This document shows positions 9,177-18,641 of a stretch of 64,000 nucleotides of DNA, piece by piece; the first letter of the stretch is position 1; every line of letters begins with the position of its first letter. The notes under the pieces were generated by a model that saw only the letters and a list, made by a program, of their open reading frames with translations, ran no database searches and had not been told where the DNA came from. Origin of the DNA: JABDGM01 sp963738665 (lineage in GTDB: Bacteria > Planctomycetota > Planctomycetia > Pirellulales > Lacipirellulaceae); assembly GCA_963738665.1 (NCBI GenBank), contig CAVTXL010000003.1, positions 1,276,619-1,340,618 of the forward strand, read 5' to 3'. The translations under genes were made by a program, and so were the position numbers.

Positions 9177-9345
9177 ACCACGGAGAACACAGAGGTCACA
9201 GAGCGAAGAGATATTGTTGCATGCATAACGTTCAACGAGCAACGTAAAAAACGCGCGGCGATTTCTATGATCCATGTGCATCGATCAAATCGCATTTTGC
9301 ATTATCCACTCTCGATGCACTCTGTGACCTCTGTGGTTAAAAAAC
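9177..9345. repeat. Inverted-repeat element with ACAGAGGTCACAGAG arms, copy 1
   Basis: The left arm near 9193-9210 (ACACAGAGGTCACAGAG) and the right arm near 9322-9343 (CTCTGTGACCTCTGTGGT) are inverted copies separated by about 110 bases of AT-richer DNA. It sits between tetR and dinB. Related elements are at 21832-22000 and 36541-36752. Confidence 0.75.
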
Positions 9346-9391
9346 TCGGATCCATTCAGTGCAAGACCAAGTTTACGAAAGGAACTACTCC

Positions 9392-9883
9392 ATGAATGCC
9401 AAAGACGCCATCAAGTGTTCGCTCGAAACGTCCGACTTCCTCGTCCATCGCTACCTGGAAGACATCACGCCGCAGGAGATGCTCGTCCGGCCGACCGGCG
9501 ACGCCAATCACATCGCCTGGCAAATCGGCCACCTCATTCAATCGGAACGCCACCTCGTCGAAGCGGCCGTGCCCGGTTCGATGCCGCCGCTGCCGGCCGG
9601 CTTTGCCGAACGCCACACGAAAGACACGGCAAGTAGCGACAAGCCGGGCGACTTTCTCTCCAAAAATGAATACTTGCGCCTGATGAAGGAAATCCGTCAA
9701 GGCACGCTCAAAGTGCTCGATTCGCTCAGCGAAGCCGACCTCGACAAGCCGGTCACCGGCCGCGTGCCGCCCATGGTCAAACGCGCCGGCGACGCCTTCG
9801 TCCTGGTCGGCAACCACTGGGCCAGCCACAGCGGGCAGTGGGTCGTCGTCCGCCGCAAGCTGGGCCGACCGCGACAGTTTTGA
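9392..9883 (+). CDS. DinB-family protein
   Basis: An intact 163-residue protein starting MNAKDAIKCSLETSDFLV. DinB-like four-helix bundle proteins bind a metal through three histidines. Candidate histidines are in NHIAWQIGHLIQSERHL and in the C-terminal GNHWASHSGQWVVVRR. The family includes thiol-dependent metalloenzymes, but this substrate is unknown. The ATG at 9392 begins the conserved first helix; the frame is open from 9359. It lies between the TetR gene and the efflux pair, which may form one regulatory neighbourhood. Confidence 0.82.
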   Translation: MNAKDAIKCSLETSDFLVHRYLEDITPQEMLVRPTGDANHIAWQIGHLIQSERHLVEAAVPGSMPPLPAGFAERHTKDTASSDKPGDFLSKNEYLRLMKEIRQGTLKVLDSLSEADLDKPVTGRVPPMVKRAGDAFVLVGNHWASHSGQWVVVRRKLGRPRQF

Positions 9884-9894
9884 TCCTTCGCTAA

Positions 9895-10085
9895 GCGTGT
9901 TGTGGCCGGTCTCCTGACCGCGCCGCTGCGTTGTGCGCGGGTCGCCTGACGCCGCACCCTTTTGCGACCGCAGGTCTCCCCTGCGCCAAGCTGGAACGCG
10001 GAGACCGTCGGTCGGCCAATGTGGCACGGTCAGGAGACCGGCGATAGCGGTGTTGTGCGCTCCGGAGACCGACCATAGCTCCGTT
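9895..10085. repeat. Dispersed repeat with GGTC-GACC palindromes, copy 2
   Basis: It contains GTTGTGGCCGGTCTCCTGAC and GGCACGGTCAGGAGACCGGC, which are inverted to each other, with a middle part that aligns to 8331-8452. It lies between dinB and the hlyD-like gene. Confidence 0.7.
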
Positions 10086-10197
10086 GCGCGGTCCCGCACT
10101 GCTGCCACTCGGTGGCCGCGCTCGGCCGTGCTAAACTATCGTCCGATTGGTTATTGGTTCGCCGCGTTCCACCACCTGCACCAGGAGAACGGCTGCC

Positions 10198-11814
10198 ATG
10201 TCCGCCCCAGACGCAAAGTTGCCGTCCGTCGCTCCGTCAGCTCCTGCGAAGAGTACTTCATCATCTGCTATCGACACCCACCCATCGCCGGCGGCGCCAA
10301 TTGCGTCCGCGCCGCCGGCGACGCCTTCTTCATCGCCGCCGCGTCGCCGCCACTGGTGGCCCATTGTCGTCGCGGCCATCCTGATCTGCGCTGCGCACTT
10401 CCTGGGCTGGCCGTGGCTGCAAGATGCCCTCAACACCGTCTCTACCGACGATGCCTACGTGAACGGCCACGTGACGATGGTTGCCGCCCGCGTCGGCGGG
10501 CAAATCGCCAAGGTGCTCGTCGACGACAACAATCGGGTGCGCAAGGGGGACGTCCTCGTCGAGCTCGACCCAGAGCCTTATCAGGTCGCTGTGAACATCG
10601 CCCAGGCTGCCGTCACGGCCGCCCAGGCGAATCTTACCGCGGCGCAGGCCGAGGTCCGCAGCAACGAGGGCCTGGCCCGCAGTCTGCGGTTCAACTTGCA
10701 GCACGCCATCGAAGACGTCGACGACAAAATCGCCACGCTCAAGCTCCGCGTCGCATCGCTCGAATCGAAGAAGGCCTCGCTCGCCAAGGCCCAGGCCGAT
10801 TACAACCGCGCCCGCCCGCTCGTTGGCACCGGCGCCGTGACGCAGCAAGCGCTCGATGCCTACACCGAGGCCATGCTCGTCGCCCAGGCCCAGGTGAAAG
10901 AGGCGTACCAGGCGGTTTACCAGGTCCGCGCGTCGCTCGGCCTGCCGCCCGAGCCCGAGAACGACGCCGACCTGGCCCGCGTCCCCGCCGATCTCAACCA
11001 GACGTTCTCTTCCGTGCGCGAAGCGCAGGCCAAGCTGATGCAGGCGGCCGCGCAGTTAGGCGTCACCGGATCGTTCAACTGGACGCCGCAGCAGATGGTC
11101 ACCGAATTCTACAAGCGCGATCCGCAGGGCGACATCGACCGCATCTACGCCGCGCTGCTCAAAGACGCCCCCTCGATCAAACAGGCCGAGGCCGCCCTGG
11201 CCGAAGCCCAGCGCAATCTCGACCAGGCTCAGCTCAACCTCAGCTACTGCAAAGTCGTCGCCGAGATCGATGGCGTCGTCACCCGACGTAGCGTGAACCC
11301 GGGCAACAACGTGCTCGCCGGGCAAAGCCTGATGGCCATTCGCTCGATTACCGAGATTTGGGTCGACGCCAACTTCAAAGAGACGCAATTGTCCGAGCTG
11401 CGGATCGGCCAGCCCGTGACGCTGGACGTCGACATGTATGGCCGGCATCAACCGTTTGCCGGCCGCATCTCCGGTTTCACGATGGGCACCGGCTCGACCC
11501 TCTCACTGCTGCCGCCGCAGAACGCGACCGGCAACTTCGTGAAAGTCGTCCAGCGGCTGCCCGTCCGCATCGACCTGGTCGATTATGACCCCCGCAAGAT
11601 GCCCCTCTTCATCGGCCTGTCGGTCACGCCACGCGTCCGTATCCACGAAACGCCGACCGGGCCAAATGCGGGTCAGTATCTGCAAGACTGGCTGGCGACT
11701 GCGGCGAGCGCCGCGCCGCGGGCGAACGGTCCGCAGCCGAATGCGCCGCAGTCGGAGAGTGTGAAGCCGGGCGGTGCAACGCAGCAGGCTGCCAGGGCGG
11801 AGGGCCAGCCGTGA
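10198..11814 (+). CDS. HlyD/EmrA-type membrane fusion protein of an efflux pump
   Basis: An intact 538-residue protein. Residues 1-51 are a Pro/Ser/Ala-rich cytoplasmic tail, about 54-71 a single membrane anchor (WWPIVVAAILICAAHFLGW), then the biotinyl-lipoyl half domain starting STDDAYVNGHVTMVAARVGG. A long alpha-helical hairpin with many Ala/Gln repeats follows, then the second lipoyl half (AEIDGVVTRRSVNPGNNVLA) and a beta-barrel region (WVDANFKETQLSELRIGQPV). It would bridge the inner-membrane transporter encoded next to an outer-membrane channel. The stop overlaps the downstream GTG start (GTGA), so the two are translationally coupled. Confidence 0.92.
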   Translation: MSAPDAKLPSVAPSAPAKSTSSSAIDTHPSPAAPIASAPPATPSSSPPRRRHWWPIVVAAILICAAHFLGWPWLQDALNTVSTDDAYVNGHVTMVAARVGGQIAKVLVDDNNRVRKGDVLVELDPEPYQVAVNIAQAAVTAAQANLTAAQAEVRSNEGLARSLRFNLQHAIEDVDDKIATLKLRVASLESKKASLAKAQADYNRARPLVGTGAVTQQALDAYTEAMLVAQAQVKEAYQAVYQVRASLGLPPEPENDADLARVPADLNQTFSSVREAQAKLMQAAAQLGVTGSFNWTPQQMVTEFYKRDPQGDIDRIYAALLKDAPSIKQAEAALAEAQRNLDQAQLNLSYCKVVAEIDGVVTRRSVNPGNNVLAGQSLMAIRSITEIWVDANFKETQLSELRIGQPVTLDVDMYGRHQPFAGRISGFTMGTGSTLSLLPPQNATGNFVKVVQRLPVRIDLVDYDPRKMPLFIGLSVTPRVRIHETPTGPNAGQYLQDWLATAASAAPRANGPQPNAPQSESVKPGGATQQAARAEGQP

Positions 11815-13431
11815 GTACCGCCGCGCTCGATCGGTCGCTCGCGTCGCCCCTCAGCCGGCCCCGCATTTCGCCCTGGCTGGTGGCGGCGGCGGTCGTGATT
11901 CCGACCTTCATGGAAGTGCTCGACACGACGATCGCCAACGTCGCGCTGCGCTACATGGCGGGCGGCCTCTCGGCCCCGGCCACCGATAGCGAATGGGTCA
12001 TCACTAGTTACCTGGCCGCGAACGCCATCGTGCTGCCGATTTCCGGCTGGCTGGCCGTGCGGCTGGGCCGCCGCAATTACTTCCTGCTGTCGATCGCCGT
12101 GTTCACGCTGGCCTCCGCCCTGTGCGGCATGGCCACCAGCCTCGACATGTTGATCGCCGCCCGCGTGCTGCAGGGCCTGGCCGGCGGCGGCTTGCAGCCC
12201 TCGAGCCAAGGCATCTTGCTCGATGCGTTCCCCGTCGAAAAGCAAGGCGCCGCGCAGACGGTTTTCGGCATCGCCGCGCTCTTGGCGCCGGTCGTCGGCC
12301 CGACACTCGGCGGCTACATCACCGATAACTACGGCTGGCGGTGGATATTTTACCTCAACGTCCCGGTCGGCCTGTTCGCGCTGGCGATGTGCTACGCAGT
12401 GGTGACCGATCCACCCTATCTTACGCATCAGCGCGAAGAGCTCCGCCGCAGCCGCTTTCGCTTCGATACGCTCGGCCTGTGCCTACTGGCCGTGGCCATG
12501 ACCTCCTGGGAAGTGCTCTTGAGCAAAGGCCAGGAGTGGGACTGGTTTGGCGACCCCTTTTGGCGCGTGCAAACACTGGCCGTGCTGTTTAGTGTCAGCC
12601 TGGTGAGCCTCGTGTGCCGCGAGTTGTCGATCGCCAATCCGCTGATCAACTTCCGCACGCTCGCCGATCGCAACTTCCGCGCGTGCGTGCATCATCATCT
12701 TCTGTGCGTTCGGCGTGCTCTATGCGAACACGACGACGCTGCCGATGTTGCTGCAATCGCTATTTGGCTACGATGCGACGACCTCGGGCCTCGTGCTCTC
12801 GCCCGCCGGCGTGTTTGCGATCCTGATGCTGCTGGTCGTGGGGACGCTGCTCACCCGCGGAGTCGACGCCCGCTACCTGATGGCCGGCGGGCTAGTCGTC
12901 ATCGCCGTCGGCAATTATTGGATGTCGCGGATGAATCTCGAGATCAGCCCGTGGCAGGTCGTGTGGCCGCGGGTGGTCGTGATCGCGGGCCTGTCGATGA
13001 TCTTCGCTCCGCTCAACGTGGCCGCGTTCCTGTACATTCCGAAGGAGCTGCGCGGGGCGGCCGTCGGTTTACTCGCTTTGCTTCGCAACGAAGGCGGCAG
13101 CGTCGGCACCTCGGCTGCCAGAATCCTGCTCGATCGCCGCGAGCAGTTCCACACGCTGCGGCTGGGAGAAACACTTGATGCGTTCAATCCGGCCGTCAAC
13201 CAGGTGCTGGCCCAGGGCAAGGCCTTTTTTCTCGAACAAACCGGCGACCCGGCCGCCGCCCAGCAGCTCGCCCTTTCGGCCCTCGAACGAACCCGCGATC
13301 AACAAGCCCTCGCGCTGGCCTACTTCGACGTTTTCGTGATGCTGGCGGCCGTGGCCGTCGTGCTGGTGCCGCTGGTGCTGCTCATGCGCCGCTCAGTCGC
13401 CGAAAAGGGCGCCGATATCGCAGCGGAATAG
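11811..13431 (+). CDS. DHA2-family (EmrB-type) MFS drug efflux transporter, frameshifted
   Basis: The N-terminal part (GTG start, MSTAALDRSLASPL) shows MEVLDTTIANVAL of helix 1, the loop motif GWLAVRLGRRNYFLLS and motif C-like LLAPVVGPTLGGYITDNYGWRWIF, as in 14-helix DHA2 proton-driven exporters. The frame changes near 12687. The next frame continues IIIFCAFGVLYANTTTLPML and runs to 13431, so one extra base explains the break. With the membrane fusion protein it should form a tripartite drug or toxic-compound exporter. Confidence 0.9.
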
Positions 13432-13440
13432 AAATGCCGT

Positions 13441-13545
13441 CCCACAAATCTGCCCTGAAAGGGCAAGATATGTCAGTCCAGGGCAAGGCCGCACGAGCTC
13501 GCGAGTCCGGCCGCAGCCCTGGGTTAGCGGCCACATATGAGTTCG
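13441..13545. repeat. Intergenic palindromic repeat downstream of the efflux operon
   Basis: It contains CTGCCCTGAAAGGGCA and the pair CCAGGGCAAGG / GCAGCCCTGGG around a GC-rich centre. Nothing in it looks coding. The gene-free stretch 13432-13796 also holds the terminator, the heptamer array and the fusA remnant listed separately. Confidence 0.55.
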
Positions 13546-13554
13546 CACAAATAA

Positions 13555-13579
13555 CCCCCGGCAGAGCCGGGGGCTGTTT
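13555..13579 (+). terminator. Intrinsic terminator-like hairpin
   Basis: Perfect 8-bp stem CCCCCGGC / GCCGGGGG with a 3-base loop, followed by CTGTTTGG. It would end the efflux operon. The same hairpin in weaker form lies downstream of fusA at about 19617-19636, as part of a shared direct repeat. Confidence 0.6.
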
Positions 13580-13615
13580 GGCTAATAGCTAATTGCTAAC
13601 GGCTAACAGCTTCCT

Positions 13616-13672
13616 CACGCCGGCTGCAGTTCCGCCTTGCGTTCTGCAATCACCTCGGCCTCGATAGATGCT
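13616..13672 (-). pseudogene. Remnant of the 3' end of a second EF-G (fusA-like) gene
   Basis: On the minus strand the bases encode LASIEAEVIAERKAELQPA and then TGA, against PTSIQAEVIAERKAELQPA at the end of the resident fusA. Most base differences are synonymous, which suggests the copy was once under selection as a working paralogue. Upstream of it (above 13672) no EF-G similarity remains. It is too short to be functional. Confidence 0.8.
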
Positions 13673-13796
13673 AGCAGCATTCAAGGGATGTTAATTTCTC
13701 GCTATCCGTAAAACTCGGCCTCAAGCGTCAAATTTTGACATGCCGATGATTCTCGCGAATTCCATTCGTTGTGCCGGTAATATGTGAGAACGTATC

Positions 13797-14873
13797 GTGC
13801 TATCGCTCGTCGGACAATCTCCAATGAGGGTCACTATGCCCCCAGTAGACGCCGCCGTGGTCGTGCCTGTCTTCAATCGCGCTCAGACGGTGCTCGCCAC
13901 TCTGAATTCAGTCGCTGGCCAGTCGGCGCCGCCCAGGCGCCTGATCGTCGTCGACGACGGATCGACTGACGGCACGAGTGCCTCTGTGCGCCAATGGGAA
14001 GAAGACACTAAACCCTGCTTCGAGACCGTGCTACTCCAGCAGTCGAACCAAGGCGCCGGCGCCGCTCGCAACTGCGGGCTATCGGCCGTCGCCGATTGCC
14101 GCTACGTCGCGTTCCTCGATTCCGACGATCGCTGGCCGGCCGATTTCCTGCTGCGCGCCGCGGGGCGGCTTGATGCGACCCCCTCCGCCATCGCCGCGAC
14201 CACCGACCGCCGATACTTTCGCCAGGCGAAGAAGCGCGTTGCCTACCGCTCCAGCCGCGGCTTGGCTGCCAACGCTACGGCCTGGTTGCTCTCCCACAGT
14301 TCAGGCATCACGTCGTCCACCTTATTTCGCACTTCCGCCGTGCAATGGCAAAACGGCTTCGATCGCTCGATCCCCACGGGTCAAGACGTTGAGTTTTTCC
14401 TCCGCATGAGCCTGATGGGCCCCTGGTTGCACGTGCCGGGCGCTCCGGTGAACTATTTCGTCGGCTTCACGGCCGCCACGGGCGAAGCCGGGAACCTCAG
14501 CGCGAAATACGCCAATCGCCAACGCCGCTGGGTGCGAATCCGCGAGCGTTTCCTCCGGCAACACCACACACGTGCCGAGCTCAGTCCGCATTTCTGCCGC
14601 CGCCTGCTGGCCCGGCTGTGGCACAAGGCCGGCTGCGCCTACCTGGCACATGGACAACAGGATCGAGCAGCCAGCTGCTTTCGCAAGGCCCTGAGCTATC
14701 GTCGGCTGCGTCCTAGCAGTTGGTGGCGCATGGGCACGAGCCAGCTCGCGAGGATCGTGCCCCGCGCCCGGGGAAACGCACCGCTGGCCGCGAGGCTGGC
14801 CCTGTGCTTAGCGGCCGTGCCAAGCAAATCGCAACCAACCGCCGGCGACCGTTTGGCCGCACAATGGCGTTGA
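13797..14873 (+). CDS. GT2-family glycosyltransferase (A)
   Basis: An intact 358-residue protein. The GT-A domain shows AAVVVPVFNRAQTVLATLNS, LIVVDDGSTDGTSASV, NQGAGAARNCGL and the metal-binding FLDSDDRWPADFL, followed by TGQDVEFFLRMSLMG. It should transfer a sugar from a nucleotide-sugar donor in the cytoplasm. The last ~120 residues are basic and helical with no recognised domain. The start may be 13797 or the internal ATGs at 13824 and 13836. It is followed after 15 bases by a second GT2 gene, so the two are probably co-transcribed. Confidence 0.88.
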   Translation: MLSLVGQSPMRVTMPPVDAAVVVPVFNRAQTVLATLNSVAGQSAPPRRLIVVDDGSTDGTSASVRQWEEDTKPCFETVLLQQSNQGAGAARNCGLSAVADCRYVAFLDSDDRWPADFLLRAAGRLDATPSAIAATTDRRYFRQAKKRVAYRSSRGLAANATAWLLSHSSGITSSTLFRTSAVQWQNGFDRSIPTGQDVEFFLRMSLMGPWLHVPGAPVNYFVGFTAATGEAGNLSAKYANRQRRWVRIRERFLRQHHTRAELSPHFCRRLLARLWHKAGCAYLAHGQQDRAASCFRKALSYRRLRPSSWWRMGTSQLARIVPRARGNAPLAARLALCLAAVPSKSQPTAGDRLAAQWR

Positions 14874-14888
14874 CCAAGGAAGACCATC

Positions 14889-15878
14889 ATGACTGTCCCG
14901 GCCCTTCCGGCAAACACGATCCGCGCCACAATCGCCGTCGAGTGGGAAAACGTCCAATTGGCCGATAAGGCGCGCTGCTGGGAAATGCTCGGGCGGCTCT
15001 CCCGACAAATCGACGAAGTCTACGCCGCAGAGCCCGGCCGCGGCGCGTTTGAGCTGCTGTTGCTCTACGACAACCACGAGGTCGGCGAGGCCGCCGTCCG
15101 CGCGAACGTCGAAAAATATTTCGCGGCCGACGCGCCTGCGTGCCAACTGCGTTTTGTCGCCGCACCGGGCCTCAACTACTACGAACAAAAAAACCGCGGC
15201 GCGGAGCTGGCCCGCGGCGAAATCGTCGTCTACATCGACAGCGACGTGATCCCCGAAGAGCGCCTGGCTCGAAAGCCTGCTCACGCCGCTCGCGGATCCG
15301 CACATACAGATCGTTTGCGGCAACTCCTATCTCGCCGCGGAGGGGCCTTACTCGAAGGCCTTTGCGCTGTTTTGGTTCTTTCCGCTACGCGCGGCCAAAG
15401 ACACGTTGCAGCCGCAATACTCGTTTTTCGCCAATAACTTTGCCGTCTGCCGCGAAACGATGCTCGAGCATCCGTTTCAGCCCGTGAGCGGCACCGCGCG
15501 CGGCTGGTGCCTGGCGTTGGCCCACCGGCTCCGCGCAGGGAATCACGATCTACTGCAACTCGGCCGCCCGCGTGAGCCACCCGGCGCCGTTCGGCTTTTC
15601 GCATTTCTGGCGCCGGGCCCTCGTTCAAGGCCGCGACCACGTTCTGATGCGTCGCTCGCTCGGCAAAGGCGGCTTCTTCCGCAATCTGCCGAAGGTATTG
15701 CTGTTGCCGCTGCGCAGCGTCCTGGAAAATCGTTCGCAACGGCCGGCACGTAAAGCTCTCCCTGCCGGAACTTCCCGCGGCCATCGCGATCGCCATCGCC
15801 TACAACCTGCTCGCCATCACGGGCTATCTCATCACGCACCTCGCCCCGTCCTACGCCGAACAAAATTGGCACATTTGA
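14889..15878 (+). CDS. GT2-family glycosyltransferase (B), several frameshifts
   Basis: It starts MTVPALPANTIRATIAVEWEN, with ELLLLYDNHEVGE and GEIVVYIDSDVIPEE giving a GT-A-like DxD. After frame changes near 15258, 15540 and 15733 the family-like text continues as WLESLLTPLADPHIQIVCGN, SFFANNFAVCRETMLEHPF, VSHPAPFGFSHFWRRALVQG and a hydrophobic end LPAAIAIAIAYNLLAITGYL before the stop at 15878. The C-terminal hydrophobic stretch suggests membrane association. Each break is resolved by removing one base. It probably works with the preceding GT2 on one glycan. Confidence 0.7.
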
Positions 15879-16070
15879 TCCAGACTAGCGGGTCGACATC
15901 GCGCCCGCCGTTCGATTCGCTAGTCACGGCGGCGGACTAAGTGAATGCACCAGTTGTGCCGGGCGAAGCAACACGTTCACCGGCTTGAGAGAGTGCGCCG
16001 CTCCGTCGAGACATGGCTATTGTCGCATCAGCAAGCGATCTAGTTCCGTTGAATTACGATTTCCTTTTAG

Positions 16071-17600
16071 TTCGACTGTTTTAGATCTGACGTTTGGTTA
16101 TGTTTCGTGGTGCTAACAGGTTACGCTGCTTCCAGTGGTACAAGCGCGCAAGTTCGTTGCGCACCAGTCGCTGTTGGCGTTCGTGTCGTATTCGCAAGGA
16201 GGTAGCGCATCCTCGCTGGCGACGAATGATTTCGGAGATGCCTTCGCGGACTTGTTGTACCGTAATCGCAGGCGTCCATTTTTTTCCCCCGCCGGGCTTC
16301 GGTGACCAGGAACCAGGTGGCGATCAGCGAGAGCGTTTGATGATGATGCCAACCTTTCCAATTGCGGACTTCGTAGTCAGCCAAGCCGGCTTCGCTCTTG
16401 GCCCGTTGGAGACACTCTTCGATTCGATGTTCGGCCTTGGCAACGCGGGCGAATTCGGTCAACTCCACCTCCGGCGAGGCATTCGACAAATAGTAGTCCG
16501 TCTTGACCACGCGTCGTTTTTCGCGATCGCGATAACGCATGACGACCAGCACCTCCGGGTGGCCTTCCTGGCGCCGGTGATTGCGTCCGACGACGCGCCG
16601 CTTCACGATCTCGATCACCAGCGGACCTTTGGAACCGTCACGGACGTCGATCTTCGTCCACGCCCGCCGCGACAGCGAGTTCGCCCAATTGTCAATGCGC
16701 TGCCAAGGCCGCTTTGGCGGGCGGCCCTGACCGGAATAGGCCGGCTCATCGGTTTCCAAGTCACGGATCGTTGTATTCGACGGAACGGCCAGGAGGTATC
16801 GCTCGCCACGACGGTCCAAACGGCGGCGAAACGCGTAGGGACGCCCCAATTCGTCGTCTCCGGTGATCCAATGGTGAGGCAACTTGTCGGCATGTTGGTC
16901 CAGCATTTCCAAGCAGAGTTGATGCCGCGTGCGATAGCGAATCTCCGGGGGAACGCCCGCTTTTTCACGTCGCTGTTTATCCTTCGTCCACTCTTTGGGC
17001 AGGTACAGCCGCATGTCGACCAAGGCGTGTTCTTCCGCCGAAACGTAACCCATGTAGACGGCTACCTGGCAGTTGTCTACCTTTCCCAGGCGGCCACACC
17101 ACTGACGCTTGACGCCCACCGACTCCTGACCCGATTTGGGAAAGGCGGACGGATCGAAGACGAGCACCCCATCGTCACGGCCCAGTTGCTGGCCGACTTG
17201 CCGAACCAACTCCTCACGCAAAGGCGCATCCGCCCAATCGGACATCCCCACGAACCATTGCATAGGCATCCGCTCTTGGCCGAAGCGGTAGGCGATCGAT
17301 TCGGTGTTCTTGGTCTCCAAGTCCGAGAGCAGGCCCTGCACAAACGTGTGCGCGTGAGCGACTTGTTCTCTGCGGGCGAGGCTCTCGACAAACGGTTCCA
17401 TAAATCGCTCCAGTCGGGGCATCACTCGGTCAAAGACCGGGGGTGCGACCGTGCATTCCTCCAACAGTTCCTGCTTGCGTTGCTCATAATATTCGCTTCC
17501 ATGCCTTCGCTCCTTCCAAAATACCTCGGGGCTCCATGCCTGGCGGAAGGTGCTAATACAACAAGACTTAAAGTACGTCAACGGACATCAAACAGTCGAA
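16071..17600 (-). mobile_element. IS701-family insertion sequence, complete
   Basis: The element is 1530 bp with perfect 11-bp terminal inverted repeats: TTCGACTGTTT at 16071-16081 and AAACAGTCGAA at 17590-17600. It is flanked by TTAG on both sides (16067-16070 and 17601-17604), a 4-base target duplication of the YTAR type known for this family. The single transposase gene nearly fills it, its stop codon touching the left repeat. The intact duplication suggests a fairly recent insertion. Confidence 0.9.
16081..17422 (-). CDS. IS701-family DDE transposase, one frameshift near the C-terminus
   Basis: The protein carries the family hallmarks VLVFDPSAFPKSGQESVGVK (first catalytic Asp), RQWCGRLGKVDNCQVAVYMGY, HALVDMRLYLPKEWTKD, ITGDDELGRPYAFRRRL (second Asp) and AKAEHRIEECLQRAKSEAGL (catalytic Glu), then a C-terminal YEVRNWKGWHHHQTLSLIA. 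Near 16285, inside a run of seven A on the coding strand, the frame is lost. The next frame continues WTPAITVQQVREGISEIIRR to a stop at 16081, inside the IS end. The frame is open to a TTG at 17581, but the ATG at 17422 gives a normal-length protein of about 446 residues. Confidence 0.9.
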
Positions 17601-17685
17601 TTAGAGAGTTGTAACATAGAATCAAGGATAGGGAATTACTGCAGGTAAGCAGGTAAGGCAGTACCACCGCCCGGGAGCACTCAAC

Positions 17686-17936
17686 ATGCCCAATAAAACG
17701 TTTCACGGCGTTGTCCGCGGAAAGACGATCGAGTTGAGCGAAGATCCCGGCGTGCCGGTTAGCCAAACTGTTGAGGTTTTGGCATTGCGATCACCGTCCG
17801 CCGGAAAGAAATAGGGCGACGGCCTGCGCCGTTGCGCGGCGCACTGGCTGGCGACTGGACCGACGAAGACGATCGCATCTTGGAGGCCATTCATCAGAAA
17901 CGTAATCGCGACGGTCGGCCGGAGTTATCGGAATGA
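17686..17936 (+). pseudogene. VapB-like antitoxin, nonsense codon and frameshift
   Basis: The frame starts MPNKTFHGVVRGKTIELSED and stops at an amber codon at 17812. Beyond it the text GDGLRR, and in the next frame GALAGDWTDEDDRILEAIHQ, completes a small antitoxin found with planctomycete PIN toxins, ending at 17936. Relatives usually have Trp at the amber position, so TAG may be a TGG to TAG change. A one-base deletion in a G run near 17843 accounts for the frame change. The stop overlaps the toxin ATG (ATGA). Confidence 0.7.
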
Positions 17937-18332
17937 GTCATTTGTTGGACACCAACATTTGCTCCGCACACTTGAAGCGCCCGGCCGGCTGATGCACCGC
18001 TTTACCCAGCACGCCGGTGGGTTGTTTATTTCCAGCATTGTCCTCGGTGAGCTATACGCGTGGGCATACCACCGAGATTCACCTCAGCCAATACTCGATC
18101 GAATTCAAACGAACTTTTGGCAGATGTCGGAGTGCTGAGTTACGACGATGCCAGCGCTCGAGAATTCGGCCGCGTGCGCGGTGGCCTAATGCGGCAAAGG
18201 TTGACTGTTGGCCCAGTTGATCTCATGATGGCGTCCGTTGCGTTGGCGAACAACCTGACGCTCGTCACGCATGACACCCGGGACCATCAATACGTGCCCG
18301 GCCTGCGGCTCAAAGATTTGCTGCAGCCATAA
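17933..18332 (+). CDS. VapC-like PIN-domain toxin, two frameshifts
   Basis: PIN-domain ribonuclease. The segments in order are MSHLLDTNICSAHLKRPAG (first acidic residue), ISSIVLGELYAWAYHR (conserved Glu), LLADVGVLSYDDASAREFG, VGPVDLMMASVALANNLTLV (Asp) and THDTRDHQYVPGLRL. Frames change near 17992 and near 18115; adding one base at each restores the protein. VapC toxins cleave tRNA or rRNA in the cytoplasm. The overlapping upstream antitoxin is itself damaged, so the module may be dead or the sequence may contain errors. Confidence 0.78.
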
Positions 18333-18341
18333 AAATAGGCC

Positions 18342-18560
18342 ATGCAATATACCGTGATCATCGAACAGGGCGAATCGAGTTGGGGCGCTTACGTCCCCGA
18401 TCTCCCTGGCTGCGTCGCTGCTGGTGAAATGAGAGAGAGGAAGTCCAGCGCCTGATTCGTGAAGCAATCGACTTTCATATCGATGGCTTGCGCGAGCAAG
18501 GCGAACCGATTCCCGAACCGCACTCGTTCAGTGAGCTTGTTGAAATCGACGCGGCTTAGC
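18342..18560 (+). pseudogene. HicB-like antitoxin, frameshifted, without HicA
   Basis: It starts MQYTVIIEQGESSWGAYVPD and LPGCVAAGE, the partial RNase-H-like fold of HicB. A shift within an AGAGAG run near 18432 is followed in the new frame by QRLIREAIDFHIDGLREQGE and a stop at 18560. The C-terminal part is the normal HicB end without a long DNA-binding tail. No hicA is seen on either side, so it is an orphan or a domesticated repressor. Confidence 0.7.
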
Positions 18561-18641
18561 AAACGGACGGAGTCGCGGTCAACACTGCGCAATAGCGAGC
18601 AGGCACCCTCAGATACGCCCTCGACCATCGTGAGTTATATC

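Larger units (their letters stand above)
13545..13672. repeat. Direct repeat copy A: fusA 3' end plus downstream flank
   Basis: About 128 bases align at roughly 80 percent with 19606-19735. Shared in the same order are the CGC-CAAAAA lead, the CCGGC hairpin, the four-unit heptamer array (13581-13608) and the last 19 codons plus stop of an EF-G gene. The intervening 6 kb is accessory DNA. Confidence 0.8.

Noticed and set aside
9933..10043. CRISPR-like repeats
   Set aside because: The repeated units are palindromic, irregularly spaced and not separated by spacers of equal length.
10092..10197. Second TetR operator ahead of the efflux pair
   Set aside because: No ATACC-N8-GGTAT or close variant was found; control of the pair by this regulator remains unproven.
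16275..16295. Programmed frameshift at the A7 run in the transposase
   Set aside because: The downstream frame needs one base skipped (+1), while known A-run sites in insertion sequences work by -1 slippage. Similar single-base breaks are everywhere in the window, so an indel error is simpler.
16094..17614. 506-residue plus-strand frame
   Set aside because: It is the exact antisense of the transposase, which has clear catalytic motifs on the minus strand.
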